Positions 53,181 to 61,966 of a stretch of DNA of 64,000 bases are shown here, piece after piece. The stretch spans positions 186,001 to 250,000 of the forward strand of contig JAUJEA010000005.1 in assembly GCA_030442035.1 (NCBI GenBank), given 5' to 3'. The notes under the pieces were generated by a model. It saw nothing but the letters and a program-made list of their open reading frames with translations. It did not search any database and had not been told where the DNA came from. The stretch's first letter is position 1, and every line of letters begins with the position of its first letter. The DNA is from Splendidivirga corallicola. Its GTDB lineage: Bacteria > Bacteroidota > Bacteroidia > Cytophagales > Cyclobacteriaceae. Position numbers and translations under genes: made by a program.

Positions 53181-53298
53181 CCAACGATCAAGATATGGTA
53201 CTTGCCTTTGGACTCAGTTAATGCATTCCAAAGTATCGGATTTGCACCCCACTTTCAAGTAACTGAGTAAAGGCATGTACCATATCATTTGTGTTGTA
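53181..53298. repeat. attC-like hairpin, copy 2
   Basis: Long inverted repeat: left arm 53192-53220 (GATATGGTACTTGCCTTTGG and on), right arm 53260-53286 (ending GGCATGTACCATATC) pair over ~26 bases with one bulge; 39 unpaired bases are in the centre. Outer cores CCAACG (53181) and GTTGTA (53293-53298) match those of the 36261 element (CTAACG, GTTGTA). It ends just before the stop of the minus-strand hydrolase gene at 53308. Confidence 0.55.
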
Positions 53299-53307
53299 TG
53301 CTGTTTT

Positions 53308-54333
53308 CTACATTTTTGTGCTAAACCATTTGGTTGCTTCTGTCACAGATTCATTTACTTCAGCATCCTGGTCATAATAGTTGAACTGGTGATATGGGGA
53401 TTCTAAGTCGGTCTCCATCCAATGTAGTTTCTTGTTTGAGGTGGCAATCTTCTCAAAGTATTTTTTTGTGTATTGAGGCAGTACCGCACCATCCGAATGG
53501 ATCATTAAAGTGGGAGCATTTAGATCAGATGCCGTTGGCATAGGATCGGTAGTCAGCCAATCTTCCCAAGACATTACAGCAAATTTGTCTGCACTCCATT
53601 GAGGAACTGCGCCTCTTTCCGGGTTCAGGTAATAATCATAAGGGCCATACATGGCAGCACTTTGGTCTTCGGTAGAAATACTTGGAATATAGGCTATGGT
53701 TCCATTTTCCGCATATTCCTTCTTAGCTTCTTGTGCAGCTTTGATCCTGGCATTAACTCCTTCCTCACCACCGTAAAACAGCTTCACGGCTTCTGCATCA
53801 TGCAACCAGGAAGCTGTAGTTACTACTGATTTTATTCTATCATCCTCCGAAGCAGCCATTAGTGTGTACATAGCTCCGGCGCATACACCAAATGCCCCGA
53901 TTTTTGAATTATTGACTTCTTGCAGGCTTTCGAGATAGGACACTGCATTTTGAACATCAATTTGCTTGAGAGCAGGACTTTCGTAAAACCTTGGTTGACC
54001 TTCACTTTCTCCAAAGTTCCTGAAATCGAAAGCTAATGTAATGAAGCCTTCATTAGCCAGCTTCTCAGCATATAAACCAGCCATTTGTTCTTTTACAGTT
54101 GTCCAACTTCCTGAAACAACAATGGCGGGATAGGTTTGCGATTCATTAAAATTCTTAGGGTAATAAAGGTTTCCCACTAGCTTAGCACCTTTGCTGTTAA
54201 AACTTACTTTTTTCATTTGTACTTGATTTAAGCTTCTTGATTCAACTGATTTATTTGTATTGGTGTTTTTTTGATTTGAGTTACAACTTAGCAGGAACAC
54301 CAATCCCGCTATTCCAATTATTATCTTCTTCAT
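53308..54333 (-). CDS. Alpha/beta hydrolase (dienelactone-hydrolase-like), lipoprotein
   Basis: 341 aa with lipobox (VFLLSC). Fold markers: GNLYYPKNFNESQTYPAIVV, GSWTTVKEQMAGLYAE, FDFRNFGESEG. The nucleophile elbow is FGVCAGAMY, with cysteine where serine is usual, as in dienelactone hydrolases; an acidic residue in TLMIHSDGAVLP and the terminal HQFNYYDQ histidine complete a possible triad. Last gene of a unit with two NTF2-fold proteins (gap 6 bases) behind an AraC regulator. Substrate unknown. Confidence 0.85.
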   Translation of the reverse strand: MKKIIIGIAGLVFLLSCNSNQKNTNTNKSVESRSLNQVQMKKVSFNSKGAKLVGNLYYPKNFNESQTYPAIVVSGSWTTVKEQMAGLYAEKLANEGFITLAFDFRNFGESEGQPRFYESPALKQIDVQNAVSYLESLQEVNNSKIGAFGVCAGAMYTLMAASEDDRIKSVVTTASWLHDAEAVKLFYGGEEGVNARIKAAQEAKKEYAENGTIAYIPSISTEDQSAAMYGPYDYYLNPERGAVPQWSADKFAVMSWEDWLTTDPMPTASDLNAPTLMIHSDGAVLPQYTKKYFEKIATSNKKLHWMETDLESPYHQFNYYDQDAEVNESVTEATKWFSTKM

Positions 54334-54339
54334 TTCTGA

Positions 54340-54870
54340 TTATTTAATTTTATCAATAAGTCCAAAGCCACGTGCGGCCACAATTGGGTTAAATATTTCT
54401 ACATATTCGGTAATCAATCCCGCTTCATTGAATTTGAAAGTTGAGTAGTAACTGTTCTCGTAAAGTCCTGCATCATTCTTTAGTTTGATTTTACCGATGT
54501 ATTTCACGAAAACAATACTTGGGTCTTCCATCGCATAGAGCTCTTCAATCGGGAATTCCATTCCATCAAAGTTTGGAAAAACAGGTGTCCAGTAGTTACG
54601 AATTTCTTCTTTACCGTCAGCTCCTTCAGGGAATAGTCCCGATGCATATGGATTAATATGCTTTGCATCATCAGCGAATAATGAAACCAGCTGATCCACA
54701 CTTTCATTTTCCAGTGCTTTGAAAAATGCCCTTACCGACTCTTTATTTTTGATTGCTGTTTCTGTTTTCATTTCGATATCATCTTTAAGATTTTCCAATT
54801 CATGATTCTTGCGGTTTGTACAGCACGCCAGTAAACCCAATAAAAGGAGCATTATGTGTGTTACTTTCAT
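54340..54870 (-). CDS. NTF2-like (SnoaL) lipoprotein
   Basis: 176 aa with a lipoprotein signal (LLLLGLLACC). The mature part is a nuclear-transport-factor-2-like alpha+beta barrel: RAFFKALENESVDQLVSLFA, DAKHINPYASGLFPEGADGK and TFKFNEAGLITEYVEIFNP. These cone-shaped folds bind or isomerise small molecules. It lies 8 bases after the previous NTF2-like gene and 6 before the hydrolase, so the three act together. Confidence 0.85.
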   Translation of the reverse strand: MKVTHIMLLLLGLLACCTNRKNHELENLKDDIEMKTETAIKNKESVRAFFKALENESVDQLVSLFADDAKHINPYASGLFPEGADGKEEIRNYWTPVFPNFDGMEFPIEELYAMEDPSIVFVKYIGKIKLKNDAGLYENSYYSTFKFNEAGLITEYVEIFNPIVAARGFGLIDKIK

Positions 54871-54878
54871 TTGAATGT

Positions 54879-55379
54879 TTATTTGATGCTGCTTATCGCT
54901 TTCTGCGGTAATGATGTATTACCATCTTGATACTTGAAGTTGAATTTCATGGAAGTAATTTTCCATGAGCCATTCGCCAGTTGTTCTAATTCGAAATCAT
55001 AAGTGCCAACAACTAGCCACAAACTTCCTTCTTTATCACTCAGGTAGTGACTTGCTGTTCCGTAACAGAAGACTTCTGCTTTATTTCCATCAACTGATGA
55101 GATGAAATTTCCCAATTGGTGATGGGTATGTTCGAATCCCGGAAGAATCCCTTTCCAAGCTGAAATAATCTGCTCAGGGGATAGCTTCGAAGCCGGATTT
55201 CCATTCATGGATGAATAGTCCAATAAAACTTCCTGATGAAAGGATTTTTCAACTTGCTCCCAGTCCTTTTGGTCAGTAGCGATAAACAAACCAATGACCG
55301 TCTTTTTTGGATCTGTCATATTTTGTGCGTTTAAGTTTAAGGATACAAGGGCGATAACCCCGATTACGACTGTTTTCAT
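54879..55379 (-). CDS. Secreted NTF2-like protein
   Basis: 166 aa with signal peptide (MKTVVIGVIALVSLNLNAQN). The NTF2-like domain has GLFIATDQKDWEQVEKSFHQ and VLLDYSSMNGNPASKLSPEQ followed by the SAWKGILPGFEHTHHQLGNF motif typical of SnoaL_4-type proteins. Ligand unknown. First of the three-gene unit downstream of the AraC regulator (gap of 82 bases). Confidence 0.85.
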   Translation of the reverse strand: MKTVVIGVIALVSLNLNAQNMTDPKKTVIGLFIATDQKDWEQVEKSFHQEVLLDYSSMNGNPASKLSPEQIISAWKGILPGFEHTHHQLGNFISSVDGNKAEVFCYGTASHYLSDKEGSLWLVVGTYDFELEQLANGSWKITSMKFNFKYQDGNTSLPQKAISSIK

Positions 55380-55461
55380 TGCCTTTAATTGTTTTTACAA
55401 TACAAAGCTCTGAAATACTTGAAGCGACCTATTTAGGATTTCAAATGAAGATGTATGGATT

Positions 55462-56382
55462 TCAAAGATTTGCCTGCTGGCGGTACTCTAAGGGGGTGAG
55501 ACCAGTGTTTCTTTTGAAAAAAGAACTAAAATTATTAGGGCTCTCGAAGTGGAGGGTATAAGCAATTTCTTTTACACTCCACTCGGTCTGTGCCAGATAA
55601 GATTTGGAGAGGGACAGCAGATGGTGGTGTATGTGGTTGAGTGCTGTAATCCCTGTTATATTTTTTACCACAGCATTCAAGTGGTTTGGATGCACGCTCA
55701 ATTTTTGAGCGTAATAGCTCGTAGAATGAAGATTAGCAAAGGTTTCCAGACTAACATCCGGATAAAAGCTTGTTTGGATTAGCGTTTGATAGCGGGACAA
55801 AAGTTTTAGGTCAGCAGCCTTTAAACTCGCTTCTGCCAAATCACTGTCTATCTGTTCTTCAAAAAGTCGCTTTACATGTATTAACAGAAGAAATACTTGT
55901 GCTTCAATCAATTGGAATTTATCAGAAGCAGCACTGTTATACTCTTGCCAAATGCTTTCATAAATGGAAAGTATTTTGTCTAACTGACCAGACGGAATGT
56001 TAAAAGGAATTGATTTTTCCATTTTCAAGAATGGAAACAGGTCCAATATCTGGGTCAATACATTGGATTGGGTTACGAAATCCTGACTGAACATGATATA
56101 ATAACCCTTCCAATTCGGAATAATATCCCAGGAAAGTAATTGAAAAGGGGTATTGAAAAACAGCGATGTGCCTTCAGGAAAATCAGAAAACTGACCTGAA
56201 ATGACTTTCCCATCGCCATCTGCTTTTATGGCGATGGCATAAAACTCATGCCTGAATGCCGGCATTTGCTGGTGGACTGTGTCCATGTTTTCTTCAAAAC
56301 TCCGAATATCAAAATGCGGATGCCTTGGAGGGCTAATGTTAATGCCTCTGCAGTATTCCGATATGGTTTTGAAGTGTTTCAA
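55462..56382 (-). CDS. AraC-family transcriptional regulator
   Basis: 306 aa. N-terminal cupin-like sensing region (residues 20-170, with PAFRHEFYAIAIKADGDG and FNTPFQLLSWDI) and C-terminal double HTH at ~200-300 (YYAQKLSVHPNHLNAVVKNITG; LHFESPNNFSSFFKRNTGLT, PLEYR). It belongs to the widespread Bacteroidota group that reads small aromatic or lipid signals. It precedes the NTF2-hydrolase unit on the same strand and probably controls it. Its promoter block is shared with the Crp/Fnr gene at 35362. Confidence 0.9.
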   Translation of the reverse strand: MKHFKTISEYCRGINISPPRHPHFDIRSFEENMDTVHQQMPAFRHEFYAIAIKADGDGKVISGQFSDFPEGTSLFFNTPFQLLSWDIIPNWKGYYIMFSQDFVTQSNVLTQILDLFPFLKMEKSIPFNIPSGQLDKILSIYESIWQEYNSAASDKFQLIEAQVFLLLIHVKRLFEEQIDSDLAEASLKAADLKLLSRYQTLIQTSFYPDVSLETFANLHSTSYYAQKLSVHPNHLNAVVKNITGITALNHIHHHLLSLSKSYLAQTEWSVKEIAYTLHFESPNNFSSFFKRNTGLTPLEYRQQANL

Positions 56383-56402
56383 TCAATAACACATAATGTA
56401 TG

Positions 56403-56447
56403 ATAAAGAACATCATATTCTCTATTCTACAAATATTGCAAATAAAG
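56403..56447 (-). promoter_or_regulatory. Shared promoter/operator module, copy upstream of AraC gene
   Basis: 45 bases corresponding to 35976-36021. The palindrome TAAAGAA-N7-TTCTCTA (56404-56424, one mismatch) lies 22 bases before the ATG, and CAATATTTG with an upstream TTTTG follows in the same relative position as in the other copy. About 35 of 45 positions agree. Likely a promoter with an operator overlapping the transcript start. Confidence 0.5.
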
Positions 56448-56760
56448 TTTACAAAATATTGGTCATTCCGGTGCATACCTTTGGTAAATAGTTTTAAAAA
56501 AAGCATTGACCGAGATGACCTTTTAATTTGATAAAAAAAGTAGAAATATATATTCTTGGATACCAAGTTATCCACTTTCATTTCGCTCATTTCTCCTTTT
56601 GTATTCCTAGTGAGTTTTTCACAATCGGAACAAGGCGGATATTCTTGTTTAAGTAGATAAGGCATGTGCCTCTGAACTCTTTAGATATCTACTGAAGTAC
56701 ATTTGCTTTCCAGTCAATACTCCCAGGCACACGCTTTATTAAAGGTTAGAGGTGGCGTTT
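56448..56760. other. Intergenic, no gene seen
   Basis: About 310 bases between the AraC promoter and the 3' end of the next minus-strand gene. No open frame with family likeness and no strong terminator hairpin. The inverted pair GTAGATA...TATCTAC (about 56656-56692) is weak. Confidence 0.35.
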
Positions 56761-57780
56761 TTATTCAATCAACGGTCGAATAAAGTGCTGCACACGCTTC
56801 CAAAATACTTCATCGTTCCAAAACCCATGAATGCCTTCATCATAAAAGTAATTGTCAATATCTTTTCCAATCGCTGACATATTATCTGTCAATCTTCTAG
56901 CAAACTCCACCGGCACAAACGGATCATTCTTATCGTGGTGAAGCTGTACAACTGGCAATTCTTTGATAAAATAAATTGGGGAGCTTGATATAAACTTTTT
57001 CCTGGCTTCATCTTCTGTGATTTTCCCCTGTAACAGATCATTAAAGAAAAGTAACTTAAACTGATCTGGGTATAACAAATAAAGTGCCTTCATATCAGTG
57101 GGGGCAGCTACGACGATCGTTCTTTTTATTCGTTTGTCCCTTGAAGAAGCCAGCAAAGCTACAGTTCCGCCTCTGCTCCCTCCATAAATCGCTATGCGTT
57201 CTTTATCAGCTTGATTGAAAGTTGCAAGTGTGACATTTAAAAAGGCTATGGCATCTGTGGTAGCTCCGTGAAAGGCATCACCAACGTTTCCCTCCGACTG
57301 ATATTTCTTATCGCCAATTATCATTTGTTGTCCCCGGAATGATGGTATTACAATAATAAACTCGTTATCCAAATCACTTCCGATAAGGTTTGGAAATTGG
57401 GCAGCGCTGTGATTAAAATCCTGCGTTATATCAAACTGAGTGTGCATTCCATCTCCACCTGTAGCCAGGATAAGGACCGGCATTTTTTTCATTTTACTAT
57501 GATCAGGAATGATCACTGCACCATAGTGTTTATTCCCCTCTACCACATGAGAAAGTATATACAATGTATTCGCATTTGAAAGTGCAATGGAGTCATGAAT
57601 AGTCACATTTCTGGGAGATAAGTTTTGTTTTCGCAGGCCTGATAATACTTTCTTTATTTCACGTGGTGAAGGATCGGCCAAAATCTTATTTATCAAGATT
57701 TCTTCACTGTTATTTTTTGTTTCTTGCCCAAGGCAAGTCAAAGAGGAAAGAGTAAATAGAATGACTAATAATCTGTTCAT
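56761..57780 (-). CDS. Secreted alpha/beta hydrolase (S9/esterase type)
   Basis: 339 aa with signal peptide (MNRLLVILFTLSSLTCLGQ). HYGAVIIPDHSKMKKMPVLIL and ATGGDGMHT form the first half; the nucleophile elbow is YGGSRGGTVA (Ser), the acid lies in HHDKNDPFVP and the histidine in DEGIHGFWND. This matches small secreted prolyl-oligopeptidase-like esterases. The substrate is not deducible. It begins 94 bases after the AraC-type regulator gene that precedes it on the same strand. Confidence 0.85.
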   Translation of the reverse strand: MNRLLVILFTLSSLTCLGQETKNNSEEILINKILADPSPREIKKVLSGLRKQNLSPRNVTIHDSIALSNANTLYILSHVVEGNKHYGAVIIPDHSKMKKMPVLILATGGDGMHTQFDITQDFNHSAAQFPNLIGSDLDNEFIIVIPSFRGQQMIIGDKKYQSEGNVGDAFHGATTDAIAFLNVTLATFNQADKERIAIYGGSRGGTVALLASSRDKRIKRTIVVAAPTDMKALYLLYPDQFKLLFFNDLLQGKITEDEARKKFISSSPIYFIKELPVVQLHHDKNDPFVPVEFARRLTDNMSAIGKDIDNYFYDEGIHGFWNDEVFWKRVQHFIRPLIE

Positions 57781-57874
57781 TGTTTCATTGATTTGTTTAA
57801 AATTTTGATCAAAGCAATGAAATGAAGCACTTCAAATCGTTCCAAAATGAGGGATGGAACTTATTTCGAAATTT

Positions 57875-59032
57875 TTAATTTGTGCTTCTTTTTTGAAATG
57901 CGGATGGAGTCATTCCGGTGACTTGCTTAAAAACTCTGTTAAATGTGGTTTTTGAATTGAAACCAGATTCCATCGCAATTCCCAGCAACGTGAGGTGCTT
58001 GTATGAAGGATCATTTAGTTTATTTATTACTTCTTCGATTCGGTAGCTATTAACAAAATCGTAAAAGTTCTTCTCCATATGATTATTCAGAACAAATGAA
58101 ATTAAATTGGGATCTGCATTCAGCTTTATCGCAAGCTCTCTGAGGCTAAGGTTTTCATTTAGGTACATTTTATCCTGATCCATCAATCGAATTATTTTGC
58201 TAATGCAATTCTGTATTTCCGCTTTGGTGAGCTTACCGAAATTTTTGTTGGCTGTTTTTTCCTCATTTGGTTTTAAAAAAATGAGGTTCCCCTTTTTAAG
58301 ACTCTCCAATCCTATCCAAAGTGTCAGGTAAGTCAAAATCAGCATCAAGAAATAGAGGGCAAGGACAATTGAAATATATTGAAGCTGAAATCTAAAAAAC
58401 AATAAAAATGTTATTATAAATGGGACCCAAATGATCCATAGCAGTCGATAATAGACGATCAGTTTTTTTAACCAATTCAGCGTTATTTCCTTGAGATTGG
58501 AGAAATTTTCCAATACCCAAACTTCATGATTATTAATGATCTTAAGTGACAGGTGCAAATAGAATAAAATTGATCCCGCTGCCCACAAATAGGTTATTGG
58601 AGTTACATAAAAGTAAAGGGGTGTATTGTAATAAAGTTGCGCATCTTGAATACTATAAGCTATCTGAATAAGCTGTAGTATGAATTCAACGATTACCGGC
58701 ACAAAATGTCTAATACTCACCCTAGACAAGACAAACCCGGTATTGGTAAGTGCTTTTGCATAGAAATATATCAATGGACCAATAGCAGTGATGTATGAAT
58801 AGGGAATCCAAAGCAAGGAGGGGAAAAAATTATCCAGGTTGGTATCCAGCACCATTAAATAGGTCAGGTGCAAATTCACTATGAGTAGCGTTAAGGATAT
58901 AAGTCTATTTGCTAGTGGCCTGTCCCCTCTACGGAACAACAGGATCCCTGTTAATATGAAATTTTGAAATAGTCCGGAAATGATGAAAAAATTGACCGGA
59001 TTTAAATTGAAATATATTTCTTCGCTATCCAA
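57875..59032 (-). CDS. AraC-family regulator with membrane-embedded N-terminus
   Basis: 385 aa. About eight hydrophobic helices (FFIISGLFQNFILTGILLF, LLIVNLHLTYLMVLD, LWIPYSYITAIGPLIYFYAK ...) make a membrane sensor up to residue ~245; the AraC domain occupies ~280-382, with LSLRELAIKLNADPNLISFV and MESGFNSKTTFNRVFKQVTG. Similar in plan to the protein at 30702. Precedes the esterase gene on the same strand and may regulate it. A TAAAGAACAT half-palindrome is found 43 bases upstream of its ATG. Confidence 0.9.
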   Translation of the reverse strand: MDSEEIYFNLNPVNFFIISGLFQNFILTGILLFRRGDRPLANRLISLTLLIVNLHLTYLMVLDTNLDNFFPSLLWIPYSYITAIGPLIYFYAKALTNTGFVLSRVSIRHFVPVIVEFILQLIQIAYSIQDAQLYYNTPLYFYVTPITYLWAAGSILFYLHLSLKIINNHEVWVLENFSNLKEITLNWLKKLIVYYRLLWIIWVPFIITFLLFFRFQLQYISIVLALYFLMLILTYLTLWIGLESLKKGNLIFLKPNEEKTANKNFGKLTKAEIQNCISKIIRLMDQDKMYLNENLSLRELAIKLNADPNLISFVLNNHMEKNFYDFVNSYRIEEVINKLNDPSYKHLTLLGIAMESGFNSKTTFNRVFKQVTGMTPSAFQKRSTN

Positions 59033-59416
59033 TCGGTTAAATCTGAGTTGAGGTCATACTTTACAATATACAAATAAAGAACATTATAACTTCCGCTCCC
59101 TTTATATCGCTGGTAAAATTAACGAAGCCCAACCCTAAAAATTTATCCATAAATATTTCAAAAGTTCAAAAAATGTAGAAACACATTGTTTAAGGACACC
59201 GGTTTTGATGTCCATATCGAGCCGAATTCACTTATTCATCTATTTATGAATTGTCAAGGCCGTCACTATCGTATTGGAATTCCATTGTAACACTTAAATT
59301 TTGATTTTTATTCCAATCTGATATTTGCCAATGTGACTCCTTTACGAAAAAAATATACTCCACAGGTTATTGCATAAAGATCAAGCAATGATGTCCTATT
59401 GCTCAATAGCCCTCGG
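59033..59416. other. Intergenic with partial copy of the regulator promoter motif
   Basis: No gene. At 59075-59089, TAAAGAACATTATAA repeats the left half of the palindromes at 35977 and 56404; read toward the regulator gene it gives ATAATGTTCTTTAT, shared with ATTATGTTCTTTAT and ATGATGTTCTTTAT at the other two. The right half is not conserved. The rest shows nothing. Confidence 0.4.
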
Positions 59417-60616
59417 CTATTCACTATTGGAAGCAAAGGCTGATTGTGTGTGCTTTCTCTGAATGGATAATAAATTAATATCCTTAGTCCTTTCTTTTTT
59501 CTTCCGCCCCCACCACAACAATACACCGGTGACAGGCAAGGTTGCTGTGATAAGGCTGATAAGAAAAGCTACTATCTTTCCTGGTAAACCGCCAATGGCA
59601 CCCACATGGATATCGTAGTTCATGCGTATTACTTTATCTGCCAGAGAAGCGTTTGAGTACTTACCATAAATGCCGGGCGTTTCAATCTCTGCTAATGTAT
59701 ATTGGTCAAAAAAACGGTAATCGGAACTATAATAAACACCTTTTTGGGAGGATATTTCCACATAGATCGAAGATGAGTCTGTGGCCGGGTAGTGAAATTC
59801 AAAGCTTTCATAATCAGGGTATTCTTGTACCAGTATAGGAAAAAGTCGATTGATGGGAGGGTTTTCATCTGAATCAGGTGGTACCATTTCGCTTACGTTG
59901 GCCGGGATGATGAATTGAGGTGCTTTGTCCCCACCCCAGGTTTTGTACGTTACAAAATAAACCCAATTGAAGGCCATGATGAGACCGGAGAAAGCTATGA
60001 CCAAGGCGAAGATAGATACATAAAAACCCACAATACTGTGAAGGTCAAAGTTCTTTCTCCTCCATCTGGTTGTGGTTTTCCAATCGAATTTTAATCGTTG
60101 CTTTCGGTTTTTCTTGTTTTTAGGCCACCATAAGATAACACCTGTTATCAACATGACAACAAAAATCATCGTTCCATAACCGGTGAGCTGGGAACCGATA
60201 GCTTTGGGGAGCCATAGATATAAATGCCCTTTCAAAACGAACCAGAAAAAACCTTCTCGATGATTTTTGTTGTCCAGTACTTCTCCGCTATAGGGATTCA
60301 AATAGACAGAATGATAAAATTCAGGTTCTGCTTCATAAAAAATGACCTCAACAGGATCTGTGGCATGTCCATAGGCGGTGCCGTGAATTTGTTTATCAGG
60401 ATAGATCTTTAAAGCGAATGCCTTGGCTTGCTCCGGTGTTATGAATGGCCGGTCTTCGGCCTCTACTGATCTGTCCCCATCTATCATCCGGGTTATCTCA
60501 GCCCGAAAGACCCAGCAACACCCAGTAATGGCAATAATAAAGACTACCAATCCTGAGACCAGGCCCAGATAAAGATGTGTCTGTCGGATGATTTTTTTTA
60601 GTCTTTTGTTTGCCAC
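59417..60616 (-). CDS. PepSY-associated TM protein (siderophore-utilisation type)
   Basis: 399 aa. TM1 follows the conserved RKIIRQTHLYLGLVSGLVVF, a periplasmic PepSY module contains ITPEQAKAFALKIYPDKQIH, then WFVLKGHLYLWLPKAIGSQL and TMs 2-4 (IFVVMLITGVILWWPKN, ALVIAFSGLIMAFNWVYFV, LISLITATLPVTGVLLWWG). Such proteins (PiuB/FoxB-like) reduce or process ferric siderophores at the inner membrane. It is downstream of the TonB receptor and DUF4374 gene. Confidence 0.9.
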   Translation of the reverse strand: MANKRLKKIIRQTHLYLGLVSGLVVFIIAITGCCWVFRAEITRMIDGDRSVEAEDRPFITPEQAKAFALKIYPDKQIHGTAYGHATDPVEVIFYEAEPEFYHSVYLNPYSGEVLDNKNHREGFFWFVLKGHLYLWLPKAIGSQLTGYGTMIFVVMLITGVILWWPKNKKNRKQRLKFDWKTTTRWRRKNFDLHSIVGFYVSIFALVIAFSGLIMAFNWVYFVTYKTWGGDKAPQFIIPANVSEMVPPDSDENPPINRLFPILVQEYPDYESFEFHYPATDSSSIYVEISSQKGVYYSSDYRFFDQYTLAEIETPGIYGKYSNASLADKVIRMNYDIHVGAIGGLPGKIVAFLISLITATLPVTGVLLWWGRKKKERTKDINLLSIQRKHTQSAFASNSE

Positions 60617-60677
60617 GCAACAAGTATTTATAATTTATCTGAAGTCTGTTTTTTTAATCAGGTAATAATGAAGGAAA

Positions 60678-60697
60678 CCCGGCTCAAACAAGCCGGG
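60678..60697 (-). terminator. Hairpin between DUF4374 and PepSY genes
   Basis: CCCGGCT-CAAACA-AGCCGGG, a perfect seven-base GC stem, lies 21 bases after the DUF4374 stop. On the transcribed strand it is followed by TTTCCTTC, a weak U-tract, so it may attenuate rather than end transcription before the PepSY gene. Confidence 0.5.
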
Positions 60698-60717
60698 CAT
60701 GCATATAAAAAAAATCA

Positions 60718-61956
60718 TTATTCAGATAGGGAAAGAATTGCCTTTACATAATTTCCTTGAATGGTAGCACCCTTCGTAGCTGTTTCACTTACTACATCTA
60801 TCACGTAAATATCGGCAAATGAACTGCTGCTGACTCCTAAATAAAGCTTCAAATCATCTACCAAATATGCGCCGTTCCAGCCACCGCCGCCTTTAGGCAC
60901 ATTGGATAACAAAGTGAATGTTTTATTGTTCAGGTCAACGATTCCTGTTTCCAATAATGGCTGCTCCGATGTTGGACTGTAGGTTGCCCATAAAAAATCT
61001 GCATTGGTTTCATCCTCTTTTAATATTCTAACCACTGCTTTGCCGTTTCCTACATAGAACATATCATTAATTTTATAACCTCCACTTAAGGTTTCAAAAT
61101 CAATATGATAGGTGGGATCAAAGTCTGTTTGACCATCTTTAATTCTCAGTATACCGGAATTTGTAGCCGGGGTTGGTGCATACCCGCAGGCCAGCGATGA
61201 TGGAGAAAAGGTGTAGATGTCACCATTTTCATCCATTTCCAATGCATTGGTAGTGTAGTACCTGCCAATGTTTGGCGCCCTGTCGTCCGTTATTATTTTC
61301 TCGAATTCAAGCTGGGGATAGCTGAATACCGCTATTCTTGCTTCATTGGCACTAGGTGTTGAAAAATTTCCGGAAGCAGAGATCAAATAGTAGGCTACAA
61401 ACAATTTCGAACCTCTTACCTTCAAATCAACCGGAAAGGCAAGCAGATCATTTGCGGCATCGTTTCCAAAATCAACACTGACGGTATTCTCTATACTCAT
61501 AGTATTCGTATTGACTTTGTAGATCTTCTTAGCTGACAGTCCTTCTCTCGGTGAACCCATTAGTATCATGGTGCCTTCATCGACCACATCCGACGCATAA
61601 ATCGCCAGGTCAGTGAAAAAACTTCCACCTTTTGTCAATTCTCCATTGACCAATTCGTAACTGGTAAATTCCGGAGCAGAAGTATACCCCGCAGAGAATA
61701 TCTGATCTTTTCCTTGTATAAAAGACATCCACGCAGGTTGTTCAAAACCATTGTTTACCGGGGAGATCGTACCTGATTCGATGGATGCTGCAGGACTTAA
61801 TACATCTACTGCCGGATCGGTTGCTGATTCAATACCCAGGAAAAAATTGGTTATTACAGGAGCCGGAGCATCGTCAGAATCCGAACAACTAAAAACGAAA
61901 GCAACAATTAGTACTAACGAAGATAGTTTCAATAAATTAGATTTTATTCTACTCAT
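60718..61956 (-). CDS. DUF4374 lipoprotein (iron-uptake associated)
   Basis: 412 aa with lipobox (VAFVFSC). The chain is strand-rich with repeated propeller-like blades, such as SYPQLEFEKIITDDRAPNIG and GDIYTFSPSSLACG, and the family block GGWNGAYLVDDLKLYLGVSS near the C-terminus. DUF4374 proteins in Bacteroidota accompany TonB receptors and PepSY proteins for siderophore or haem use. It starts 10 bases after the receptor gene. Confidence 0.88.
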   Translation of the reverse strand: MSRIKSNLLKLSSLVLIVAFVFSCSDSDDAPAPVITNFFLGIESATDPAVDVLSPAASIESGTISPVNNGFEQPAWMSFIQGKDQIFSAGYTSAPEFTSYELVNGELTKGGSFFTDLAIYASDVVDEGTMILMGSPREGLSAKKIYKVNTNTMSIENTVSVDFGNDAANDLLAFPVDLKVRGSKLFVAYYLISASGNFSTPSANEARIAVFSYPQLEFEKIITDDRAPNIGRYYTTNALEMDENGDIYTFSPSSLACGYAPTPATNSGILRIKDGQTDFDPTYHIDFETLSGGYKINDMFYVGNGKAVVRILKEDETNADFLWATYSPTSEQPLLETGIVDLNNKTFTLLSNVPKGGGGWNGAYLVDDLKLYLGVSSSSFADIYVIDVVSETATKGATIQGNYVKAILSLSE

Positions 61957-61966
61957 AGTTTAGGGA

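Noticed and set aside
5679-53233. Exact 17-mer GTTAATGCATTCCAAAG at 5679 and 53217, with a weaker version near 19178
   Set aside because: In an AT-rich 64-kb window one such match is possible by chance, and the contexts differ; not enough for a repeat family.
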